Assembly (NCBI RefSeq): GCF_009796825.1
Contig: NZ_CP047030.1
Coordinates: 434,001-498,000 of the forward strand
DNA from: Algibacter sp. L3A6
GTDB taxonomy: Bacteria; Bacteroidota; Bacteroidia; Flavobacteriales; Flavobacteriaceae
Direction: 5' to 3'
Length of the DNA: 64,000 bases
In this document: positions 52,982 to 62,455 of the stretch, piece by piece
Layout: each line of letters begins with the position of its first letter
Numbering within the stretch: position 1 is the stretch's first letter
Translations under genes and position numbers: made by a program
The notes under the pieces: model-generated
Told to the model about the DNA's origin: nothing
The model's database searches: none
The model's input: the letters and a program-made list of their open reading frames with translations, nothing else

Positions 52982-53173
52982 TTTCTATTTTATATGTTTA
53001 AATTAGTCTTTTTTATTTAAATGCTAACTTAAGCCGTGTATAATTAATTGCTTTGGTAAGTGCTTATTTGGAAAATTCCTTCGGAATTTTCTCGGGTTCG
53101 TATTTGTTTACTAAATTAGTTGCTTAACCACGCAACTAACCATACACAACAACGTTAGGCATCATTTAAGCGA

Positions 53174-53692
53174 CTGAATTTTCCTGAAATAGGTTGACTA
53201 AAAATTAAACCATTAATTATAGTCACTTATGAAAACACAAAATGAACACTGGCGAAAAAAAAGCTACCAAAAAGCAACTTTAGAGACCAAACTTTTAGTC
53301 GTTGACCAAATCCTTAGCGGACAATTATCCAATAACCAAGCTTCAAAAAAATACGATGTCCCTCGAACAACCATTACCTATTGGTTAAGAAAATATAGTA
53401 CCTTAGTACAACAAAATACGGGTATGAGTAAAAACGATGAAATTAAAAAGTTAAAGGAAAAAATTGAAGAACTGGAGTTCCAAAAAGACTTCCAACAAGA
53501 CATTATTGCTGATATGGAACTCATTACAGGCGTCGATATGTCAAAAAAGTCATTGCCCAAAACATTAGCAAAAGAGATAGAGCAAAAGAAAAAACAGCGT
53601 ATAAAAGAAAATGGCTCTATGGATGTTTTGGGATTTCTAAACAAGCCTTCTACAAAAGACTAAAAACGCAACAGAAAAAAGAAATAGATCAT
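53174..53692 (+). mobile_element. Truncated IS3-type element, left part
   Basis: Starts with the end CTGAATTTTCCTGAAATAGG, also found alone at 27,576. Carries orfA and the first few codons of orfB (in another frame: ISKQAFYKRLKTQQKKEIDHE), then is cut by a second copy of its own left end at 53,693. Confidence 0.75.
53229..53663 (+). CDS. OrfA of truncated IS3-type element
   Basis: 144 aa. Helix-turn-helix at about 20-60 (ETKLLVVDQILSGQLSNNQASKKYDVPRTTITYWLRKY) followed by a coiled coil (DEIKKLKEKIEELEFQKDFQQDI). The orfB catalytic part is missing, so no autonomous transposition is expected. Confidence 0.75.
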   Translation: MKTQNEHWRKKSYQKATLETKLLVVDQILSGQLSNNQASKKYDVPRTTITYWLRKYSTLVQQNTGMSKNDEIKKLKEKIEELEFQKDFQQDIIADMELITGVDMSKKSLPKTLAKEIEQKKKQRIKENGSMDVLGFLNKPSTKD

Positions 53693-53778
53693 GAATTTTA
53701 CTGAAATAGGTTGACTAAAAATTAAGCAATTAATTACAGTCACTTATGAAAACACAAAATGAACACTGGCGAAAAAAA
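53693..53778 (+). repeat. Second left-end fragment of the same IS
   Basis: Repeats about 86 bp of 53,177-53,262 with a few changes (GAATTTTACTGAAATAGG), including the orfA start, then diverges after TGGCGAAAAAAA. A nested insertion with a deletion, or an unequal exchange. Confidence 0.7.
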
Positions 53779-53975
53779 TCATTGAAAATTATTCACTAAA
53801 GGCAGAAACTCCAAACATCATCATTAGATCACCAAGGTTATTTTTTAGAGTTGTCTAACATAAAAAATATCACGAATAATTTCATTCCTGAATTATTAAC
53901 TATGAACACATACAAGCCAAAAACACAGTAAAAACAGCTTATTTCAGAACTAAAAATAAAAAAATACACAAAATA

Positions 53976-54006
53976 AAAAAGGTGATAAAAAATTTATCAC
54001 CTTTTT
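53976..54006. terminator. Bidirectional terminator hairpin
   Basis: AAAAAGGTGATAAA (53,976-53,989) pairs perfectly with TTTATCACCTTTTT (53,993-54,006). It closes the minus-strand genes that end at 54,031. The 197 bp before it (53,779-53,975) show nothing further. Confidence 0.8.
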
Positions 54007-54030
54007 ATCACGTTTGATATTACATTTCTA

Positions 54031-54558
54031 TTATTTTTTTCCTGACCGCATATATTCCTTTATCGCCTCAATATCTACAGGCTTTTCATATCGAAAAATA
54101 AACTCCTCAAACAATTGAAAATTAAATTTTGGACTCGATAAATATCCAGTGACAAATCTATAATCTTTTGAGTATTTAGATTCTTCATTTTTTACTCGAA
54201 GAATATCCATTAGTACCTTATCAAATTCTAAAACTAAAGCATTCGAAAAATATATTGATATTCTTTTTAGTGTATTTACATACCCATCAAGATCCTTATC
54301 ACTCTCTCTAAATTCTTTAATTTCGCGCTTAGAATACATCCAAACAATAAGCTGTAAAAACTCGGTAGAGTTTATAAATTCTTTTTTTTCGTTCTTTTCT
54401 ATCTCTCCTACACAAAGCGTACCATCAAAATAAGTGGTTAATAATTCTCGAAGATATTTTGATATGGTTTGATTTTTAAAATTTGCCTTAATATTTATTT
54501 TTTGCTTTAACTCCTCTGATAGCTTTAAATTAATCGAAGGTTGGGGTGTTTTACTCAT
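54031..54558 (-). CDS. Hypothetical protein with ribbon-helix-helix-like N-terminus
   Basis: 175 aa. The first 45 residues (PSINLKLSEELKQKINIKANFKNQTISKYLRELLTTYF) have the strand-helix-helix pattern of Arc/MetJ-type DNA-binding proteins, as in relaxosome or partition accessories. The rest is helical and unrecognised. Third gene of the tRNA-linked integrase module. Confidence 0.6.
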   Translation of the reverse strand: MSKTPQPSINLKLSEELKQKINIKANFKNQTISKYLRELLTTYFDGTLCVGEIEKNEKKEFINSTEFLQLIVWMYSKREIKEFRESDKDLDGYVNTLKRISIYFSNALVLEFDKVLMDILRVKNEESKYSKDYRFVTGYLSSPKFNFQLFEEFIFRYEKPVDIEAIKEYMRSGKK

Positions 54559-54601
54559 TTATCAAATAGATTATTTGGTTGATCCTTTCTTCTCTTTAAC
54601 G

Positions 54602-55258
54602 TTAAATATTAAATATCGTTTCCAACAGAAATATTTCCGCCTCTTCATCCGTTAGTAGAGGCAAGATCTTTTTAGCTTTTATTGGTAACTCTTCAATAAC
54701 TTTTTTTGGAATTTGACTTGAACTATCTTCATTAATATTCAAAGCCTTTTTTATATCCAATAAGTCTCTTTCTATAAACTTAGAAACATTCACAGTTTTA
54801 CTTGACAATACCTGATCTGGTATAATAATGTGAGTTCTAAGATCTTCTACATGTCGCTTAAAAACATTAACCTGAGACTCAAAAGCTTGTATTGTATCTT
54901 CCCTTAAATCAGGAATATCTATTTCTACATGATCTTTCATCCAATTTGATGCGTACAATACAAAATTGACATGTTCTAAATACTTCTCTAAAAAAAACTC
55001 AAATTGCTGTTTTGGTAAGCGCTCACTTTGATCGATAAGCTTAAAGATGTTATCATTTAAAATCATCGCTTTACTTAATATATAGTGATGAGAAGGCGCT
55101 TCTTTTAATTCGCTATCAAATCCTTTACTATCTATAAAGACAACCGTATTTAAGACCTCATTAGGCTCTAAATCGGGCATCAATCGTAATGGGATATAAA
55201 ACACAAAAGATTTATAAAGGTTTTTCCATAGCTCGGTAAATAATTTGTCTAATTCCAT
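54602..55258 (-). CDS. Hypothetical helical protein
   Basis: 218 aa, acidic, no signal or membrane segment. It starts 4 bp after the integrase stop codon, so it is co-transcribed. Not recognised; accessory role in the small integrase module is only suggested by position. Confidence 0.55.
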   Translation of the reverse strand: MELDKLFTELWKNLYKSFVFYIPLRLMPDLEPNEVLNTVVFIDSKGFDSELKEAPSHHYILSKAMILNDNIFKLIDQSERLPKQQFEFFLEKYLEHVNFVLYASNWMKDHVEIDIPDLREDTIQAFESQVNVFKRHVEDLRTHIIIPDQVLSSKTVNVSKFIERDLLDIKKALNINEDSSSQIPKKVIEELPIKAKKILPLLTDEEAEIFLLETIFNI

Positions 55259-55262
55259 ACCT

Positions 55263-56567
55263 CTATTTTATGTGTTCTGAATAATCTTCGGGTAACTCCG
55301 CATCAATATCTCTAAGATATTTTTGAAGAGCGGACATCGATGAATGCCCAGTGATTAACATCAGTTTACTTTTTGCTTCAAATGGTGAAGATCCTTTTAC
55401 CAATGCGCGGTATAGTTTTGTAATATAAGTGTGCCTAAAACTATATAAACCATAGTCTTTCCCGAGTCCAAAAGGGTCTTTAACTACTTTTTTAAAACGC
55501 TTAGAAAAGTAATCTCGTTTATTATCTACATCGGTTTCCCACTTTCCTCCTATTTGATCTGGAGTAAATAAACACAGAGATTTATTCATCGTAGAGAGAT
55601 CGGGTAAATCGTTGATTAGTAAATCAGGAATAATCTTTGTTTTTAAAGGACTGTTTTTAGCTTTAAACTTAATTACTTTATTTTTTAGATCGATATCTCC
55701 AACCTTTAATCGGCAAACTTCGATTGGTCTCAAAAAATTATAGGAGATAAATTTAATATACAGCAATAACAAGGTGTCTTCCTTTTCTAAGTATTTATAT
55801 ATTTCTTCTTGCTTTTCCTTACTATAAGTTTTATTGCGCTGTGGTATGCTTTTTAATACTGGAATACGTTTCACGAAATTCGTTGCCACGATATCATTAT
55901 CTTCCAAAACCTGTATTAAGCTACTTAAATCTACTCTAAAATTGTTGCGATTACGTGCGCTTGTATTGTCAAGTACATGGTTTAAAAACTGGGTTACAAG
56001 CTTTCTATCGACCTTGTCTATCGTGTGTATTTCTGGATGCACATCTTCAACCCATTTTATAAAATTCTTGATCCTATTCTCATAGGCTCGTTTCGTCGTT
56101 TTACTTAGTAATTTTTCTTTCAGTTTTAATCCAAAGTTGAAAGCTTCCTTTATTGACATTGCAGGTACACCTGTTTCCTTGTCTTTCTCAGTATCAACTT
56201 CTGAAGATGGTTTTGCCTTAGATCGTTTAACTTTTGCGTTTCGTTTAGCTAGTAAGGCTGTATTATCTTCAAAAGGATTAAATCCTTCTTTTAGGAGTTT
56301 TAGTAAGCTTCGCTTATATACAGTTAATACAAAAAGTCGATCTTCCTTAGTGGTATATTTATTCGCTTTACCGTAGACGTTCTGCATACGTTGTAATTTC
56401 CCTGTTTTAGGATTGCGATATGAAAAATACACATACCAACGTTTGCTCAAATCACCTTTGGCATTATAAATTTTGGGTGCGGAAAATAAATTCTTCAATG
56501 GGAGACTGTGTTCTAAATCGTGTTCACTTTCGTGTTCAAATGTAAGGATTCTGTTCAAATTAGACAT
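55263..56567 (-). CDS. Tyrosine integrase next to tRNA-fMet
   Basis: 434 aa. N-terminal AP2-like/arm part (YVYFSYRNPKTGKLQRMQNVYGKANKYT), core-binding domain at about 135-230, catalytic domain at about 240-430 with Arg in NFLRPIEVCRL, YSFRHTYITKLYR and GHSSMSALQKYLRDI (Tyr). The gene starts 56 bp from the 3' end of tRNA-fMet, the classical place of a tRNA-targeting island integrase. Confidence 0.85.
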   Translation of the reverse strand: MSNLNRILTFEHESEHDLEHSLPLKNLFSAPKIYNAKGDLSKRWYVYFSYRNPKTGKLQRMQNVYGKANKYTTKEDRLFVLTVYKRSLLKLLKEGFNPFEDNTALLAKRNAKVKRSKAKPSSEVDTEKDKETGVPAMSIKEAFNFGLKLKEKLLSKTTKRAYENRIKNFIKWVEDVHPEIHTIDKVDRKLVTQFLNHVLDNTSARNRNNFRVDLSSLIQVLEDNDIVATNFVKRIPVLKSIPQRNKTYSKEKQEEIYKYLEKEDTLLLLYIKFISYNFLRPIEVCRLKVGDIDLKNKVIKFKAKNSPLKTKIIPDLLINDLPDLSTMNKSLCLFTPDQIGGKWETDVDNKRDYFSKRFKKVVKDPFGLGKDYGLYSFRHTYITKLYRALVKGSSPFEAKSKLMLITGHSSMSALQKYLRDIDAELPEDYSEHIK

Positions 56568-56574
56568 AAAAAAA

Positions 56575-56598
56575 ACGGCTTAGTGTGAACTAAACCGT
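56575..56598 (-). terminator. Terminator of the tRNA gene
   Basis: On the minus strand ACGGTTTAG pairs with CTAAGCCGT (one G-T pair), followed by a run of eight T. It lies between tRNA and integrase. Confidence 0.7.
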
Positions 56599-56622
56599 CT
56601 GTTTTAAAGCAATTCTACTTAG

Positions 56623-56695
<73 letters not shown>

Positions 56696-56914
56696 ATATA
56701 ATCTAGAAATAATTTACTTAGCTTTTAACTTTTGGCTCATAATACCAATCAAATTATTTCCGACTGCAAATATACAATCCTTTTTAGATATTACAAGCAT
56801 TTTTTAGTGAAAAATTTACAATAATTTTTAAACAACTCATTACCTGAGTATTCCATTCAAAAATAAATTCAAACAAGCTGAATATTCTATTTTTCACTTC
56901 AAATTAGACAAAAA

Positions 56915-56940
56915 AATAGCAGCTTTTTCAAGCTACTATT
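56915..56940 (-). terminator. Terminator after the LRR gene
   Basis: AATAGCAGCTT (56,915-56,925) pairs with AAGCTACTATT (56,930-56,940), one G-T pair; T run on the minus strand follows. Confidence 0.75.
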
Positions 56941-56971
56941 TAAATACTAATTATAACAACACTTTAATATA

Positions 56972-57796
56972 CTATTCTTTTTCAATATCCATAATAGCGG
57001 TAGCACTTTGCAACACCATGTTAGATAAGTTTTGAGGTGTATTACCAGATACTGTAATGTATTCTTGATTTAAGTTATTATCGCTCACCATTAATGTATT
57101 TAATTTTGTAAGGCTAATAAACTCTATTGGTAAATTACCAGAAAAACTATTTGAAGATAACATTAATTCTTCAAGATTATGAAGTTGAGCTAATTCTACT
57201 GGAATTTCTCCGTTCATTTTATTATCCATTAAACCTAATTTTTCTAAGTTTTCTAAAGCATGGATATTTGGAGATATTGTTCCTGTTAAATAATTACTGC
57301 TTAATAAAAGTTCTTTTAATTGAGAAAGTCCCATTAAAGATTCAGGAATATCACCTGTTAATTGATTACTATAAAGTTTAATGTATTCAATATTCTTTAA
57401 TTGCCCAATACCTGAAGGTATTTGTCCTACTAATTTATTCATAAACAACTCCAAAGCTGTTAACTCGGTTAAGTTTGAAATTGAAGTAGGTATTTCACCA
57501 GAAAGTTGATTAAATCCTAAATTAAGTTTTCTTAAATCGGTTAAATCTCCTAGTTCGGTAGGTAACTCACCTTTTAAGTTATTAAATTGAAGATTAATTT
57601 CTACTATATTATTGTTTTCGATAGTAAGTCCAAACCAAGACTCTACGTCTGCTTCTAAATTCCATGACGTATTCCATTGATCTCCATTTGTTGCATTGTA
57701 TAGAGCGACTAAAGCATTTTTCTGTACTTTCGATATACTAGCAAATGAATAACTTGTTATTAAACAGAAGATTAAAATGTAGTTTAAATTTTTCAT
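56972..57796 (-). CDS. Secreted leucine-rich-repeat protein
   Basis: 274 aa. Signal peptide to about residue 20 (YSFAS). N-terminal cap VQKNALVALYNATNGDQWNTSWNLEADVESWFGL is typical of Bacteroidota LRR proteins, followed by about eight 24-residue repeats of plant-like type (LxxLxxLxLxxNxLxGxIPxx) at 60-250. LRR proteins bind other proteins. Single gene with its own terminator. Confidence 0.88.
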   Translation of the reverse strand: MKNLNYILIFCLITSYSFASISKVQKNALVALYNATNGDQWNTSWNLEADVESWFGLTIENNNIVEINLQFNNLKGELPTELGDLTDLRKLNLGFNQLSGEIPTSISNLTELTALELFMNKLVGQIPSGIGQLKNIEYIKLYSNQLTGDIPESLMGLSQLKELLLSSNYLTGTISPNIHALENLEKLGLMDNKMNGEIPVELAQLHNLEELMLSSNSFSGNLPIEFISLTKLNTLMVSDNNLNQEYITVSGNTPQNLSNMVLQSATAIMDIEKE

Positions 57797-57951
57797 GTGA
57801 ATTGTATTAGGTTGTTTATTCTCTTACAAAAATAGACTTAAACAAGACGAACAACTATTTTATTCGCTCAAATACAATAAATTTTAACATTTAACCATCG
57901 ATGAAATACATTATTTATCGATAAAGTGTATTTTACTTCATAAAACGTAAT

Positions 57952-59268
57952 CTAAAACTCTATATTTAACAAATCACCACTTATCTGTAACATTTGCATT
58001 TCGGCTATTTTTGCTAGATATTTAGCCTGATTACGACTTAATTCTGCATTCAATAGGTTTAGTTGTGCTTGTCTAAACTCTATCGAATTTATCTGTCCAA
58101 GCTTAAATTGCTCTTCTGTTCTATCAAAATTATTCTCAGCCGTTTTAATATTATGCTCCTGTAGTCTATAAACACGTAACTTATTCTCATAGTCATCCCA
58201 AGCATTATTAAAATCTCTTACTATAGATACTAATAGTTGCTCTTTAAGTATTTTTTGAGCTTCTAAATTTACCTTAGCATTTCTCACATTTGTAATAGTA
58301 CTTCCACCATCAAATAAATTCCAACTTAAACTTAATCCAGCAGAAAGTCCTGTATTAATGGAGTATGCAGCAAAAGAAGCAGCATTATTGTTGTTTTTAT
58401 TCCATCCATAACTCCCGGATAAACCAACTGTTGGCAGATATGCCGAAGTTTCCGATTTTATTCCTAAAGCATTAATATCTATATTTTTATTAACCTGGAG
58501 AATACTAATATTATTATCTCTTGTCTTCGCTAAAAGCTCACTTTTATCATATAGATTATCAAAAGCAACTTCTGTATCAATAGTAAAATCATCGGGTATG
58601 GTGTTACCTAAAACAAAATTTAAATCGCGTTTTGCATTATTAAGTTCTTGCAAGGTGTTCATTAAACTAATGCTATCATTATTAATATCGACTTCTGCAT
58701 TAAGACTAGCTAGTTTATTAGCTTGACCATAATCAAATTGATATTCCGCTCTAATTAATCTTTCTTTAGAGATAGTTAATGTTTGAGAAAGAGCATCTTC
58801 ATTTTCAATAAGTTCTGCTACATTATAATATATTGTAAACAATTGCACTATCGTGTTTTCAATAGTTTCGCGTGCTTGTAACTCTGTTAACTGCTTTGTT
58901 TCTTTAAATTGTTTATAATCGTAAGATCGGCCTAAACCATCAAACAAGGTATAATCTAAATCCACAGATGCATTATAACTAGAACTTTCTGCTCCATTCA
59001 AAATCCTATTGGTTCCATCGGAAAATCCTACCTCAGTATCATCTAAGTTATAATTGGCTCCTGCATTACCTGCTAAGGTTGGTAAATAACCAGAGTTTAA
59101 AATATCGGCATTATTTTCGGCTATTTCCACATCGGTTTTAGCGATTTTTATCCCGTAATTATTCTCTAAAGCTAAGCTTACCGCTTTTTCTGGCGTTATT
59201 AACTCTTGAGCAAACATTGGAGCTTGCAAAAGGAATACTATACTAAAAAAGACAATTTTAATGTTCAT
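57952..59268 (-). CDS. TolC-family outer-membrane efflux channel
   Basis: 438 aa. Signal peptide to about 20 (QAPMFAQE). Two tandem OEP repeats with long helices (about 25-215 and 235-435). The outer-membrane part of the tripartite pump encoded upstream. Its start overlaps the permease stop by 11 bp, so it is the third gene of the operon. Confidence 0.9.
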   Translation of the reverse strand: MNIKIVFFSIVFLLQAPMFAQELITPEKAVSLALENNYGIKIAKTDVEIAENNADILNSGYLPTLAGNAGANYNLDDTEVGFSDGTNRILNGAESSSYNASVDLDYTLFDGLGRSYDYKQFKETKQLTELQARETIENTIVQLFTIYYNVAELIENEDALSQTLTISKERLIRAEYQFDYGQANKLASLNAEVDINNDSISLMNTLQELNNAKRDLNFVLGNTIPDDFTIDTEVAFDNLYDKSELLAKTRDNNISILQVNKNIDINALGIKSETSAYLPTVGLSGSYGWNKNNNNAASFAAYSINTGLSAGLSLSWNLFDGGSTITNVRNAKVNLEAQKILKEQLLVSIVRDFNNAWDDYENKLRVYRLQEHNIKTAENNFDRTEEQFKLGQINSIEFRQAQLNLLNAELSRNQAKYLAKIAEMQMLQISGDLLNIEF

Positions 59269-62200
59269 GCTCTTCTTTTTGTTCTTTAATGGCGCGTTCT
59301 ACTTCTTCTTTAGTTACTTCTTCTCCGGTTACTAACCACTTAGAACTCTTTTTAATATTGTTACTAAATGCTAAGAATAACGGTAATACTAATAAAGTTA
59401 GAATAGTTGCATAAGCAATACCGAAAGAAATTGAAATTGCCATAGGTTTTAAAAATTGTGCTTGTCTACTTTTTTCTAATAATAAAGGCGCCAAACCAGC
59501 TACAGTTGTTACTGAAGTTAAGAAAATAGCTCTAAATCTAGATTTTCCAGCATCAGAAAGTGCCATATCGAAAGTCATTCCTTCCTTTAAGTTAGAATTG
59601 AATTTCCCAATAAGTACCAACCCATCATTCACCATAATACCTATTAAAGCGATGATACCTAAAAGCGATAATATATTTACAGGAAAATCTAACATCCAAT
59701 GCCCCCAAGCCACTGCTGTTAAACTAAAAGGCACTAATAATATAAGTAAAATAGGTTGACTATAACTTCTGAAGGTAAACGCTATTGTGATATAAATAAG
59801 TAACAGAATTGGAATTCCCGCTGCTTTCAATGATCGAGATAATTTTACGGCTTCTCTGTTTTGACCTTCATAAGATGTTGAAATTGTTGGATATCTAGAC
59901 TGAATTTCTGGAATAACATTCAGTTTAATATCATCTATAATATCTGTAGCACTAGAACTAGGGTCTTTTAAATCTGCAGATACTTTTATTTCCCGCTGAC
60001 CTTCTAAATGATTTATAGCCACATCTCCTCTGGCAATAGTATATGTTGCGATATCTTTTAAAGTAACACGTTCTCCTGAAGGCGTCATAATACGCATATC
60101 GTCTAGATTATTTATAGACTTACGGTTAGATAAATCGTAACGCACCCAAACCTTTATTTCATCTTGTCCACGTTGAAAACGCTGTGCTTGAGTTCCAAAA
60201 AAACCAGAACGTACCTGAGACATGACTGTTTGTAAATCTAAACCAAGTAGATACGCGCTTTCTTTTAATTCTAATTGAATTTCCTTTATTCCTGCCGGAT
60301 CATTATCCTCGACATCTTTTAATAATGGATTGGTTTTTAAAACCTCTTTCAACTCGAGCTTGGCTGCTTTTAGCTCTTCAATATTATTACTTAATAAAGA
60401 AACCGATACTGGACTACCACCAAAATTACCGCCCGAACCAAAAATTAAACGTTCAGTTCCAATTACAGGTCCAACGGCTTCTCGCAATTTATTAGTTACT
60501 AAACTAGAATTTATTTCATTCGGTCGCTCTTCACCAGGTAGCATGTTTATTTGCAATTGCGCACTAGACGAACTTGATAAAGACAGAATTGTATTTTCAA
60601 ACAACTCTTTCCCGGTACCTTTTAAGTATTTATCAGATAACTCTTTATTAACTAAATAAGCCTTTTCCTGAATCATTGAAATAATAGAATCGGTAACCCT
60701 TACATTGGTGCCGTTAGGCATATCTAATTCTACTGAAACTCTATCACTGGCAACAGATGGAAATAAGGTTACACCTATTACACCTCCACCAATAGCACCA
60801 ATAGTGAGTATTAAAAACCCAATAAAAAAGCTCAATGAAAGCATTTTATATTTTAAAACGAAATCTAGAGACGGACTATAAAGCTTATCACGCAAGAATA
60901 CCATAAAGCGATCTCCTAGCTTATTAATAATACGCATTTTAGAGAAAAACTGTTTCATCTTAGAAGGGTTTTCCTCTTCTACTGGTTTCCGAAGCGCTTT
61001 AGAATGTGCTAAATGCGCAGGTAAAATAATTAATGCTTCAACTAAAGAAACAACTAGTGTTAATATTACAATTACAGATACTTCACTGAAAAACTCCCCA
61101 ATTCTACTATCTAAAAAGAGGAATAACGAAAATGCCAACAATGTGGTAATAATTGCAGAAACTACCGGCGGAATAACTTCCATAGTACCATCGATGGCAG
61201 CTTGAACTGGCGTTTTACCTTTTTCGTAATGCTGATATATATTTTCGGCAATAACAATACCATCATCCACTAAAATACCGATAACGATAATCATCCCGAA
61301 AAGGGATAATACATTTATAGTAACATCAAATTGTGCTGCAAAAATAAACATCCCTAAAAACGAAATAGGTAATCCAAAAGCCACCCAAAACGCTAAACGT
61401 GTATTTAAGAATAAGGATAGGAAGATCAATACCAAAATCATCCCAACAATAGCGTTCTCTGTTAATAGCTGTGTTCTTTGGTTAAGTGTGATAGATAAAT
61501 CTCTAACAATCGAAATTTTAACGTTATTATGACTTTGATTGTATCCCTCTATATAGGTTTTAATTTTTTCTGCAGAACTAATTAAATCTTCACTATTTGT
61601 ACTTGTTACTGTAATGTTTACAGCCAATTCCCCATTAAAATAAGTCGCATTTGGAGTTTCAGAAAAGCGATCTCTAATTATAGCAACATCACTTAAACGA
61701 ACAGTTTTACCATTATTAGTGGCTTTTATAATAATATTAGAAAGTTCTTTTCCGTAGTAAGACCTGTTGGTTGCACGAATTAAATATTCTTCGGTGTCTG
61801 TTTTAATATTTCCACCAGTAACTAATATATTAGATGTGCTTACGGCTTTAGAAACATCTTCAAAACTAATATCATAAGCCAATAAACTAGCTTCGTTTAT
61901 TGCTATTTCAATTTCTTCTTCCGGATAGCCAGATACTTCAATTTGCGAAATCCCTTCAATAGCTCTTAAATCGTTTTCAACTTGGCGACCTAATTGTTTT
62001 AGAGTAACCAACGGAATCTTATCCCCACTTAAAGCGAATGTAATAGTTTGGCGAACTTCCTCTTGCTTAGCAACAATTAAAGGTTCCATACCTGTTGGAA
62101 AAGAAGGCACACGATCTACCGCGTTCTTAACTTCTAATAACATAAAATCTATATTTTCACCCGTTTCAATTTCAACAGTAATGGTTCCGCTATTTTCTCT

Positions 62201-62455
62201 AGAAACCGATGTTACTCTATCTACACCGCGTAATCCTTTTAAGTTATCTTCTATTTTTAAAACAACACCTTCTTCTATTTCTTGCGGAGATGCACCTGGA
62301 TAAGCAACGCTTATGGTTACTATTTTAGAATCGGTTAAAGGGAAAAACGAAGACTTAAGCGATAAGATCCCGATAGTACCGAACAATACAAATGCTAAAA
62401 TAAAAATATTTACAGCAACGTGATACTTAATAAAATAAGTAATTAACTTTCTCAT
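59258..62455 (-). CDS. RND efflux permease (AcrB/HAE1-type)
   Basis: 1065 aa, 12 membrane helices with two large periplasmic loops. N-terminus RKLITYFIKYHVAVNIFILAFVLFG; helix 4 with GILVDDGIVIAENIY (proton-relay aspartates); C-terminal repeat GIMVNDGLVLIGKFN. A charged tail (TGEEVTKEEVERAIKEQKEEHEH) ends it. Exports drugs or envelope compounds using protons. Confidence 0.9.
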   Translation of the reverse strand: MRKLITYFIKYHVAVNIFILAFVLFGTIGILSLKSSFFPLTDSKIVTISVAYPGASPQEIEEGVVLKIEDNLKGLRGVDRVTSVSRENSGTITVEIETGENIDFMLLEVKNAVDRVPSFPTGMEPLIVAKQEEVRQTITFALSGDKIPLVTLKQLGRQVENDLRAIEGISQIEVSGYPEEEIEIAINEASLLAYDISFEDVSKAVSTSNILVTGGNIKTDTEEYLIRATNRSYYGKELSNIIIKATNNGKTVRLSDVAIIRDRFSETPNATYFNGELAVNITVTSTNSEDLISSAEKIKTYIEGYNQSHNNVKISIVRDLSITLNQRTQLLTENAIVGMILVLIFLSLFLNTRLAFWVAFGLPISFLGMFIFAAQFDVTINVLSLFGMIIVIGILVDDGIVIAENIYQHYEKGKTPVQAAIDGTMEVIPPVVSAIITTLLAFSLFLFLDSRIGEFFSEVSVIVILTLVVSLVEALIILPAHLAHSKALRKPVEEENPSKMKQFFSKMRIINKLGDRFMVFLRDKLYSPSLDFVLKYKMLSLSFFIGFLILTIGAIGGGVIGVTLFPSVASDRVSVELDMPNGTNVRVTDSIISMIQEKAYLVNKELSDKYLKGTGKELFENTILSLSSSSSAQLQINMLPGEERPNEINSSLVTNKLREAVGPVIGTERLIFGSGGNFGGSPVSVSLLSNNIEELKAAKLELKEVLKTNPLLKDVEDNDPAGIKEIQLELKESAYLLGLDLQTVMSQVRSGFFGTQAQRFQRGQDEIKVWVRYDLSNRKSINNLDDMRIMTPSGERVTLKDIATYTIARGDVAINHLEGQREIKVSADLKDPSSSATDIIDDIKLNVIPEIQSRYPTISTSYEGQNREAVKLSRSLKAAGIPILLLIYITIAFTFRSYSQPILLILLVPFSLTAVAWGHWMLDFPVNILSLLGIIALIGIMVNDGLVLIGKFNSNLKEGMTFDMALSDAGKSRFRAIFLTSVTTVAGLAPLLLEKSRQAQFLKPMAISISFGIAYATILTLLVLPLFLAFSNNIKKSSKWLVTGEEVTKEEVERAIKEQKEEHEH

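Larger units (their letters stand above)
51806..53033 (-). mobile_element. IS110-family element, copy 5 (variant B)
   Basis: 1228 bp between CAACA and CCGTGTA of attC16, intact. Confidence 0.9.
51795..53154 (+). repeat. attC16, split by IS110 copy 5
   Basis: Pieces 51,795-51,805 and 53,034-53,154 rejoin to 132 bp. Opening TGGTTACAAC pairs with the cassette start GTTGTAACCA. Apical hairpin GAAAATTCC/TTCG/GGAATTTTC. Last site of the array in this window; crossover 53,154/53,155. Confidence 0.85.

Noticed and set aside
7845..53154. Repeated segments read as a CRISPR array
   Set aside because: Repeats are 130-400 bp imperfect palindromes separated by genes; no short regular repeats with unique spacers and no cas genes.
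8842..53154. Classical IntI/attC integron with GTTRRRY core
   Set aside because: Most sites read GTTGTGC, GTTACAC, GTTACCA, which violate RRRY, and the recombinase lacks the IntI insertion; I therefore call it integron-like.
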